Origin: Thermococcaceae archaeon
GTDB taxonomy: Archaea; Methanobacteriota_B; Thermococci; Thermococcales; Thermococcaceae
Length of the DNA: 5,478 nt
Reading direction: 5' to 3'
Assembly: GCA_027064745.1 (NCBI GenBank)
Contig: JAMOPD010000403.1
Span: 1-5,478 of the forward strand
Every line of letters begins with the position of its first letter. Position 1 is the first letter of the stretch. The notes under the pieces were generated by a model that had not been told where the DNA came from, made no database searches, and was given only the letters and a program-made list of their open reading frames with translations. The translations under genes were made by a program, and so were the position numbers. Positions 1 to 5,478 of this stretch are shown piece by piece.

Positions 1-183
1 GAATTTGTTCCTGTAGAGCAAATAGAATCAATGGTGAGTATTGTGACGTCCAATCCCTTAAGTAAAAGATTGGTTGAGTATATTAAACAAGAAGCAACCT
101 TAGATGCTGTAGCCTTTATTTCTACTCCAAGTGAGATTAAAGAAGTATTGAAAAGATATAAGGAGCAGTATGGGGTGGCTTAA
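1..183 (+). CDS. 3' end of a gene ending in an MshEN-like (GspE/PilB N-terminal type) domain
   Basis: Frame 1 is open from the first base to TAA at 181-183, giving the last 60 residues of a protein that starts outside the window. It opens with EFVPVEQIESMVSIVTSNPL and later has FISTPSEIKEVLKRY. The order 'VPV - beta strand - NPL - helix - TPSEI - helix ending in RY' matches the C-terminal lobe of MshEN domains. The next two proteins show the same pattern: residues ~90-142 of the first ATPase (VPI, VDP, TPESE) and ~90-141 of the second. Normally MshEN is N-terminal to an ATPase, but here the protein ends right after it, so this is either a lone MshEN protein or one with MshEN at its C-terminus. 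Its last 14 bases overlap the downstream ATPase gene, implying coupled translation and a shared role. The reading frame is certain; the domain assignment is by eye and moderately confident. The N-terminal content is unknown. Confidence 0.75.
   Translation, partial: EFVPVEQIESMVSIVTSNPLSKRLVEYIKQEATLDAVAFISTPSEIKEVLKRYKEQYGVA
160..165 (+). promoter_or_regulatory. Ribosome binding site of the first ATPase gene
   Basis: AAGGAG lies 4 bases before the ATG at 170, inside the end of the upstream gene. The spacing is a little short but usable. It supports 170 as the true start and makes coupling with the upstream gene likely, since ribosomes finishing at 183 pass over this site. Confidence 0.6.
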
Positions 184-1891
184 GGAAGAGCTTGTTGACA
201 TATTGATTAAGGAAGAAATAATCTCCCGTTCAGATATCCCTCGTATTGTCAGTTATGCTAAGGAAAAGGAGATAGATTTCTTTGATGCAATAGTTGCTTT
301 GCAATTGGTAGATAAAGAGTTGCTTACTATGGTTTTGGCTAAGGGGCTAAGGATTCCATTCTTACGACTGACTAAGCTGGATATCGATGAAGATATTTTA
401 AAAATAATTCCAGTAGAGGTTATGAAACGACATAAAATCGTGCCAATATCTGTAGTTAGAGATGTTATCACTGTTGCGATGGTGGATCCTTGGAATTATA
501 TAGCTGTGGATGATCTTCGAGTGAGGGCTAATAAACAAGTGGCGGTTTGTCTTACGCCAGAAAGCGAGTTTAGGAAATTTTTAGAAAGATTTTTAAAGGA
601 AGAAGAAGGAGTAGTAGAAGATCGTAGTGCAGAAGAGCTTCAAACTCTATTGACTGATTTTTCTGATGAGGAGATTGAATTAGTGAGTGAAGAACAAGAA
701 AAGGATCAGGATGAAGAAGATATAGAGGAAAAGATGGCTCCAGCGGTTCGTGCTGTGAACAGAATAGTAGAGATGGGTGTAGAGCTTAGAGCCAGCGATA
801 TATTTATTGAGCCTTTTGAGAAACGTATGCGGGTTAGGTATAGAGTAGATGGTATATTAAGAGAAGTTGAATCTCCTCCGAGGTCTTTGCACGAGGCTAT
901 TATTTCTCGAATTAAGGTCCTTGGCCGTATGGATATCTCTGAACATCGAATTCCTCAAGATGGTAAATTTCGAATGAAGATAGGTGGCCGTATCGTTGAT
1001 TTCCGCATATCAATTGTTCCTTCATCTTTTGGGGAGAAGGCATGTCTGCGAATATTAGATAAAGGTGCAGTTATGTTAGACCTTGATAATCTCGGTTTTC
1101 ATGCTGACACTTTGGAAAGAATAAAACGCTGTGTTCGTAGACCACATGGTATGTTTATTGTAACTGGCCCTACAGGAAGTGGTAAATCTACTACTCTGTA
1201 TTCGATTTTAAGGTTTATTGATTCCCCTGAAAAAAATATCATTACGGTTGAAGATCCGGTAGAGTATCAATTAAGAGGGATTAATCAAGTACAGGTAAAT
1301 TCAGAAGTAGGTTTGACATTTTCTTCTGCCTTAAGATCTATATTACGTCAGGACCCTGACATAATTTTAATAGGTGAAATTCGAGATCATGAGACCATGG
1401 ATATAGCAATAAAGGCAGCTTTGACGGGGCACTTTGTATTGACTACGCTACATACTAATACTGCTCCAGGAGCTATCGTGCGAATGGTAAATATGGGAGT
1501 TGAGCCATTTTTGATTACTGCATCAGTGGTGGGAATAATGGCACAACGTTTGGTGCGAAGGTTGTGTGATTCGTGTAAAGAGCCCTATGTTATGACCGAA
1601 GAAATGGCAGAATCTCTCAGGATAAGTAAGGAATATGTGGGAAAGACCTTTTATAAACCAGTTGGTTGCAAGAAGTGCTTGGGGATAGGTTATAGAGGTA
1701 GAACTAACATAGCTGAGATAATGCTGATGTCTCCAAGGATTATAGACCTTATTGCTAAAGGAAAAGAAGAACCGGATATAAGGGAAGCTGCTATAGAAGA
1801 AGGTATGCGGACCATGCGTGAGGATGCGCTTATGAAAGCGGCTGAAGGATTAACCAGTATAGAGGAGGTCTTCAGAGTAACTGCACAGTGA
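170..1891 (+). CDS. gspE: GspE/PilB-family assembly ATPase, first of two paralogues
   Basis: This is a 573-residue cytoplasmic hexameric ATPase that powers pilin or pseudopilin assembly in type II secretion or type IV pilus systems. Residues ~5-142 form an MshEN-like N-domain, followed by a very acidic linker (~144-188) and the T2SSE ATPase (~189-573). Visible motifs: RASDIFIEP 207-215, HRIPQDG 259-265, Walker A GPTGSGKS 333-340, Asp box VEDPVEYQ 360-367, Walker B region DIILIGEIRD 397-406, His box TGHFVLTTLHTN 419-430, and a zinc-type tetracysteine C466/C469/C500/C503. The N-domain plus tetracysteine argue for an assembly ATPase rather than PilT-type retraction. HTNTA followed by MGVEPFL resembles GspE more than PilB, though the family cannot separate the two firmly. 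Position 212 is Phe where the family usually has His (ASDIHIEP). The start is set by AAGGAG at 160-165. Length is normal, and all core ATPase motifs are intact. Confidence 0.95.
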   Translation: MGWLKEELVDILIKEEIISRSDIPRIVSYAKEKEIDFFDAIVALQLVDKELLTMVLAKGLRIPFLRLTKLDIDEDILKIIPVEVMKRHKIVPISVVRDVITVAMVDPWNYIAVDDLRVRANKQVAVCLTPESEFRKFLERFLKEEEGVVEDRSAEELQTLLTDFSDEEIELVSEEQEKDQDEEDIEEKMAPAVRAVNRIVEMGVELRASDIFIEPFEKRMRVRYRVDGILREVESPPRSLHEAIISRIKVLGRMDISEHRIPQDGKFRMKIGGRIVDFRISIVPSSFGEKACLRILDKGAVMLDLDNLGFHADTLERIKRCVRRPHGMFIVTGPTGSGKSTTLYSILRFIDSPEKNIITVEDPVEYQLRGINQVQVNSEVGLTFSSALRSILRQDPDIILIGEIRDHETMDIAIKAALTGHFVLTTLHTNTAPGAIVRMVNMGVEPFLITASVVGIMAQRLVRRLCDSCKEPYVMTEEMAESLRISKEYVGKTFYKPVGCKKCLGIGYRGRTNIAEIMLMSPRIIDLIAKGKEEPDIREAAIEEGMRTMREDALMKAAEGLTSIEEVFRVTAQ

Positions 1892-1898
1892 TAGGATC

Positions 1899-3587
1899 AT
1901 GGCTAAAAGGAGAAGATTTATAGATTCCCGGGTATTGGAGATCTTGCAAAAGCGGTTTGGTTCTGGTTTGGTAGATGAAATAAAGAGTTTGCAAGGCGAT
2001 GAGGATTTGTTCACTGTTATAGTCAATAAAACACCACTTCAAAAGGTTACATTGATGGAGTTGATATCTGATGAGCTTCAGATACCGTGGATAGATATTA
2101 ACAAGGTAAGGTTGGAAAAGATAAATACGGATGTGCTTTCTCTGAGCACAATGTTTGAAAAACACGTGATTCCGATTGGGGTTATGGCAAAGACAATATC
2201 ATTGGTAATGGATGATGTATTGGATGTTTTGCTAAAGGATGAGTTGGCTGCGATAACAGGATATGAAATTGTTCCAGTTTTGGGTTTCCCGCCTGATATT
2301 GATGAATTCCTTTCTCAGTTCCGTTCTGCCAGTAACAAAATGGATTTTTCTGAGGATGAGATAGAGACTGTGATGGACACTATGGATGACTCGGTAGTGT
2401 CAGCTCAGGTTATAGACGAGAGCGAACAGGCTCCGATAGTAAGATTGGTCAATTTGATGATAAAAGAGGGATTAAATCAAAGGGCCAGTGATATCCATAT
2501 AGAACCAATGGAAGATTGTATAAGACTTCGATATAGGATAGATGGCGCATTGCATGAGATATTGACCATTCCTAAACAGCGTCAGCCTGCAATTTTAACT
2601 CGACTTAAGATAATGTCTGGTATGGACATTACTGAGTGGAGGATACCTCAGGATGGTAGGTTTAGGTTACGTCATAAGGGCAAGCTGATAGATTTTCGGG
2701 TTTCTTCTTTGCCTACTGTGTTTGGGGAGAAGTTTGTATTGCGGGTCTTAGATAAGAGCAATCTTCAGGTGGGATTGGATAAACTTGGATTTCTTCCCCA
2801 ACCATTGGAGGAATTTAAAAACGCAGTGAAACATCCGTATGGGTTGATATTGGTTACTGGTCCAACGGGGAGTGGAAAGTCAACGACGTTGTATTCTGTG
2901 CTGCAGGAATTGAACAAGCCAGAGGTTCATATCATAACTGTTGAGGATCCAGTGGAATACCAGGTAGAGGGGCTTACGCAGATACAAATAAATCATGAAA
3001 TAGGGCTTACTTTTGCTTCTGCTTTACGAGCTATATTGCGCCAGAGTCCGGATGTGATTTTAGTGGGGGAGATTCGAGATTCCGAGACGGCAGATATAGC
3101 TGTTAAAGCCTCGCTTACAGGACATTTGGTCTTGAGTACATTGCATACCAATGATGCTGCTGGTGCTATAACTCGATTGATAGATATGGGAGTTGAGCCT
3201 TTTTTGGTTGCCTCTTCTCTGGTTTTAGCTTCTGCACAAAGGTTATGTCGAAGGATATGCCCTCATTGTAAGCAGGAGGTAGAAATACCTCCTGAGGTAT
3301 TTGAGAAAGAAGGTTTTGAATATCCTAAAGGGGTGGTATTCTATAAAGGGAGAGGGTGTGAGAAGTGTCGTAATACCGGTTATTTAGGACGTATAGCCAC
3401 AATTGAGACGTTAACGTTAAACGATGATATAAGACAAATGATATTAAAGGGAGCTACTTCCCATGAAATTAAGGAGTTTGCGGTGAAGCACTGTGGAATG
3501 CGTACATTGAGACAAAACACATTTGAGTTGTTTTTGCAGGGTATAACTACATTTGAGGAAGTTTTACGGGTAACTGCCGAGGAGTAG
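1899..3587 (+). CDS. gspE: GspE/PilB-family assembly ATPase, second paralogue
   Basis: This 562-residue ATPase has the same architecture as its upstream neighbour: a divergent MshEN-like N-domain (~5-141), an acidic linker (~149-177) and a T2SSE ATPase (~178-562). Motifs are RASDIHIEP 195-203, WRIPQDGRF 247-255, Walker A GPTGSGKS 321-328, Asp box VEDPVEYQ 348-355, Walker B region DVILVGEIRD 385-394, His box TGHLVLSTLHTND 407-419 and tetracysteine C454/C457/C487/C490. The ATPase halves of the two proteins are roughly half identical by eye, while the N-domains differ strongly. That fits an old duplication with specialised partner binding. The gene begins 7 bases after the first ATPase stops. 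Only a poor AGGA at 1893-1896, too close to the ATG, precedes it, so translation probably depends on reinitiation. In-frame TAA at 1878-1880 rules out a long upstream extension. It should be catalytically active. The symbol reflects family, not proven pathway. Confidence 0.95.
   Translation: MAKRRRFIDSRVLEILQKRFGSGLVDEIKSLQGDEDLFTVIVNKTPLQKVTLMELISDELQIPWIDINKVRLEKINTDVLSLSTMFEKHVIPIGVMAKTISLVMDDVLDVLLKDELAAITGYEIVPVLGFPPDIDEFLSQFRSASNKMDFSEDEIETVMDTMDDSVVSAQVIDESEQAPIVRLVNLMIKEGLNQRASDIHIEPMEDCIRLRYRIDGALHEILTIPKQRQPAILTRLKIMSGMDITEWRIPQDGRFRLRHKGKLIDFRVSSLPTVFGEKFVLRVLDKSNLQVGLDKLGFLPQPLEEFKNAVKHPYGLILVTGPTGSGKSTTLYSVLQELNKPEVHIITVEDPVEYQVEGLTQIQINHEIGLTFASALRAILRQSPDVILVGEIRDSETADIAVKASLTGHLVLSTLHTNDAAGAITRLIDMGVEPFLVASSLVLASAQRLCRRICPHCKQEVEIPPEVFEKEGFEYPKGVVFYKGRGCEKCRNTGYLGRIATIETLTLNDDIRQMILKGATSHEIKEFAVKHCGMRTLRQNTFELFLQGITTFEEVLRVTAEE
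3579..3584 (+). promoter_or_regulatory. Ribosome binding site of the lipoprotein gene
   Basis: GAGGAG lies in the last codons of the second ATPase gene, 8 bases before the ATG at 3593. It is the best-formed Shine-Dalgarno in the window, and it confirms the start that gives a proper lipoprotein signal peptide. Confidence 0.7.
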
Positions 3588-3592
3588 AAGAG

Positions 3593-4084
3593 ATGAAGCG
3601 AGTTATTATAATATTGGCTTTTTCTTTTGTGTTAAGTGGATGCACTGGTATCACGAAAAAGTTTATTCGGAAACCCAAGGAGAACGCCAGTCAGGTCATT
3701 GCCCCAAAGTCTGAGTATCAGTTAGATCCAAGAATGGTGTATGAGAGGCACTTTGTCTTTGCGAAGGTCTGGATTGATGAGTTTAGAAGTTCAGTCGATT
3801 CCAAGAGTCGCAAGCGTCAGAGAGAGAGCGTTGAGCAGGCTATAAGAAATCTTGAGATACTCAATGATTACATACCCGATGATTACCCAGAGAAAAAAGA
3901 AAAGCTTCAGGGATATGTGCAAAAGTTACGAAAGATATATTCTGATCTGGAAGAACTACAGCGGTCAAGACTTCCCCTTACCAGGATAAAGAATCGCATA
4001 GAGGAGTTGAGAAGAGACTTTCATCGTGAGTTTCTCCCGAGTCGGCAGAGCGAAGAGTTTTACCAGAGTCTAATTATTAGGTAA
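3593..4084 (+). CDS. Small predicted lipoprotein of unknown family, in the secretion ATPase cluster
   Basis: The product is 163 residues. It has a textbook lipoprotein signal peptide: basic MKR start, hydrophobic stretch 4-14, lipobox LSGC 14-17, with predicted cleavage and lipidation at Cys17. Residue +2 of the mature protein is Thr, not Asp, which in enterobacterial sorting rules would favour the outer membrane. After a basic, probably flexible stretch (~20-45), the rest is highly charged and looks helical. An aromatic-rich segment at ~50-64 (Y50, F54, F56, W60, F64) is followed by likely amphipathic or coiled-coil helices at ~75-95, 100-127 and 129-147. There are no cysteines after Cys17. 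I do not recognise the family. It begins 5 bases after the second ATPase gene, so a periplasmic or outer-membrane partner of that secretion/pilus machine, for example pilotin-like, is a reasonable guess. No sequence motif proves it. Confidence 0.85.
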   Translation: MKRVIIILAFSFVLSGCTGITKKFIRKPKENASQVIAPKSEYQLDPRMVYERHFVFAKVWIDEFRSSVDSKSRKRQRESVEQAIRNLEILNDYIPDDYPEKKEKLQGYVQKLRKIYSDLEELQRSRLPLTRIKNRIEELRRDFHREFLPSRQSEEFYQSLIIR

Positions 4085-4093
4085 TGACGTAAC

Positions 4094-4696
4094 ATGGATG
4101 TGATTAGGATAGTAAACGGCGAATTAGAGACTAATTCTTATCTAATTGTTGCCGGGAAAGAGGCCATAGTAATAGATCCTGCAACGCAGATGGTCAAGAC
4201 TAAAGTTGATGATTTGGGGGTTGATGTAATTGCAATAATTAACACACATGGGCACTTTGACCATATAGGAGGTAATCGATTCTTTTCAGTGCCTATATAC
4301 ATCCATACTTTGGACGCGCCTATGCTTACGGATCCGAATCTGAATTTGTCGATTCATTTTTCTTTGCCGATTATATCACCTCCGGCTAATCATATATTTT
4401 CCGAGGATGAAAGATTAAGTATAGGTCCATTCGATATAGAGGTTATCCACACCCCCGGTCATACCTTGGGTAGTATATCTTTACGGATAGATTATGCTTT
4501 ATTTACAGGAGATACACTGTTTAAAGGAAATATCGGCAGGACGGATTTGCCAGGTGGGGATTATGAGGCCATGCAGTCTTCTTTACTCAAACTCGCTTCA
4601 CTTCCTGGTGACCTTACGATTTACGCTGGGCATGGAGAGATTACGCTTCTAAAACATGAATTGGAATCCAATCCATTCCTATGCGAACTCTTATAG
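4094..4696 (+). CDS. Metallo-beta-lactamase-fold hydrolase, glyoxalase II-like (YcbL type)
   Basis: The 200-residue protein is a complete single-domain MBL-fold enzyme of the small glyoxalase II-like group, probably cytoplasmic since no signal peptide is visible. The metal site is intact: THGHFDH 51-57 (H52, H54, D56, H57), H123 in HTPGH, bridging D140 in FTGD, and H180 in GHG. GRTDLPGGD at 148-156 and the ending SNPFL are typical of YcbL-like proteins. Members are assigned as thioester (hydroxyacylglutathione-type) hydrolases or related enzymes, and the true substrate here cannot be told from sequence. It lacks the long C-terminal substrate-binding domain of classical GloB. The gene starts 9 bases after the lipoprotein gene with only a weak AGGT upstream (4079-4082). 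Its 3' end overlaps the recombinase gene by 16 bases. A role in secretion is not indicated; it looks like a passenger in the operon. Confidence 0.92.
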   Translation: MDVIRIVNGELETNSYLIVAGKEAIVIDPATQMVKTKVDDLGVDVIAIINTHGHFDHIGGNRFFSVPIYIHTLDAPMLTDPNLNLSIHFSLPIISPPANHIFSEDERLSIGPFDIEVIHTPGHTLGSISLRIDYALFTGDTLFKGNIGRTDLPGGDYEAMQSSLLKLASLPGDLTIYAGHGEITLLKHELESNPFLCELL

Positions 4697-5478
4697 ATGC
4701 ATATCTTGACTATTTATCAATAGAAAGGGGCCTTAGCATCAACACTTTGGTTTCTTATCAAAAGGATTTGGATCTGTTTATTGAATTTCTTTCTTCTAAG
4801 CAAATTGATTATCGTAGTTTTTCCCTTGAACATTGGCAGGATTTTTTGCGGTTCTTGTCAAAGAGGAGGCCATCGGAGAATTCGATTAATCGGGCTATTT
4901 CTGCCTTGAGAGGTTTTTATAAATTCCTTTATCGGGAAGGAGAAATAAAAGAATATCCGTTTTCTGTGGTTTCAGGATTAAAAACAGAGCAAAGATTGCC
5001 AGATGTGGTGGAAACAAATGTGGTAGATGATATGATTAACCAGATTTTGAACGGCAAGCGGAAATTTCGCTATAGAGATGCATCGGCAATTGAACTTTTA
5101 TTTTCAGCAGGTTTGAGGGTTTCGGAGTTAGTGGGGATAAAGCTTCCTGACATCAATTTTGGTTCTCGTTTTATTCGAGTCGTAGGGAAGGGTGGGAAAG
5201 AAAGGGTGGTTCCGTTTGGACGGCGAGCTGAGTTGTTGCTTAGAGATTATATGGAGAAGGAAAGGCCTTTGTTAATAAAAGCAGGGGAAAGAGGATATTT
5301 GTTTTTGAATCGAATGGGAGGGCCCATTTCACGCCAGAGTGTGTGGAAATTGGTCAAGTGGGCCTTGATGCGGGCGGGGATTAGGGTGGAAGGTAAAGGG
5401 CCTCATCTTCTGCGTCACAGTTTCGCTACTGAGCTCTTGAAGGGAGGAGCAGATTTAAGGGTAGTTCAGGACCTTCTT
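4681..5478 (+). CDS. xerD: XerD-like tyrosine recombinase, 3' end cut by the window
   Basis: The first 266 residues of a tyrosine recombinase are present and remain open at the window edge. Residues ~1-88 form the SAM-like core-binding domain (LIDAYLDYLSIERGLS, then NTLVSYQKDL). The catalytic domain follows from ~105. Catalytic residues seen are R146 (GLRVSEL), K170 (VGKGGKE) and H242/R245 (HLLRH). These sit two positions before E. coli XerD R148, K172, H244 and R247, and the K-to-HxxR spacing fits XerD rather than XerC. The last His and the nucleophilic Tyr, expected near 268 and 277, fall just past the window. XerD resolves chromosome dimers at dif with XerC. The compact length and lack of nearby phage or integron genes favour this housekeeping role over an integrase. 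ATG 4681 overlaps the hydrolase gene by 16 bases; an in-frame TGA at 4657-4659 limits any longer start. No strong ribosome site is visible, so translation is probably coupled. Confidence 0.92.
   Translation, partial: MRTLIDAYLDYLSIERGLSINTLVSYQKDLDLFIEFLSSKQIDYRSFSLEHWQDFLRFLSKRRPSENSINRAISALRGFYKFLYREGEIKEYPFSVVSGLKTEQRLPDVVETNVVDDMINQILNGKRKFRYRDASAIELLFSAGLRVSELVGIKLPDINFGSRFIRVVGKGGKERVVPFGRRAELLLRDYMEKERPLLIKAGERGYLFLNRMGGPISRQSVWKLVKWALMRAGIRVEGKGPHLLRHSFATELLKGGADLRVVQDLL

Noticed and set aside
195..222. Promoter-like TTGACA (195-200) and AATAAT (217-222), 16 bases apart
   Set aside because: It lies inside the first ATPase gene just after its start codon, so transcripts from it would lack that start. 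AT-rich coding sequence gives such matches by chance; another TTGACA at 1313-1318 encodes conserved ATPase residues.
253..471. Open frame of 72 codons on the minus strand
   Set aside because: It lies entirely inside the N-domain of the first ATPase gene, and its product is low-complexity (Ser/Ile-rich) with no family resemblance; a shadow frame.
1872..2165. Open frame of 97 codons on the minus strand, spanning the junction of the two ATPase genes
   Set aside because: It overlaps coding sequence that is well supported on the + strand, and its product has no recognisable motif or signal.
1155..3220. Similar DNA in the two ATPase genes, for example around the Walker A sites at ~1160-1200 and ~2855-2895
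   Set aside because: The similarity follows protein conservation and breaks at synonymous sites. It reflects gene paralogy, not a separate DNA repeat or recent duplication.
3408..3417. Perfect 10-base palindrome ACGTTAACGT
   Set aside because: It is within the second ATPase coding sequence, is short, and has no partner or hairpin-plus-T-run context; chance is sufficient explanation.
4681..5478. Recombinase as a sign of a mobile element or integron
   Set aside because: Residue spacing matches housekeeping XerD, and there are no attachment repeats, tRNA gene, excisionase or phage genes nearby.

Overview
The window reads as one tightly packed operon-like block, all on the + strand. It holds six coding regions, two of them cut by the window edges. 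No gap between genes exceeds about 10 bases, and several genes overlap. I see no RNA gene, mobile element, CRISPR array or terminator. Base composition is AT-leaning (about two-fifths G+C by eye) and looks uniform, so nothing suggests recent transfer. The organism is a bacterium. It is very probably diderm, because type II secretion / type IV pilus assembly ATPases sit beside a lipoprotein with a clean lipobox. Tandem GspE-type ATPases in an AT-leaning genome bring candidate phyla such as Omnitrophota to mind, but that placement is a guess.

Layout: (1) 1-183, the 3' end of a gene whose last ~57 residues resemble the C-terminal lobe of an MshEN domain, the N-terminal domain of GspE/PilB/MshE ATPases. 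The protein stops there with no ATPase after it. (2) 170-1891, a complete GspE/PilB-family ATPase. (3) 1899-3587, a second complete ATPase of the same family, clearly a paralogue of the first. (4) 3593-4084, a small lipoprotein of unrecognised family. (5) 4094-4696, a metallo-beta-lactamase-fold hydrolase of the glyoxalase II-like (YcbL-like) type. (6) 4681 to the window end, a XerD-like tyrosine recombinase, cut just before its last catalytic residues.

The first four genes plausibly form a secretion or pilus module: a lone MshEN-type regulatory or adaptor protein, two assembly ATPases that could be alternative or mixed-ring motors, and an envelope lipoprotein. The hydrolase and recombinase look like housekeeping genes in the same transcription unit. 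Their overlaps suggest co-translation, but I see no functional link to secretion. The points most worth following are the apparent free-standing MshEN protein, the paired ATPases whose N-domains lack the usual cyclic-di-GMP motif, and the unassigned lipoprotein.
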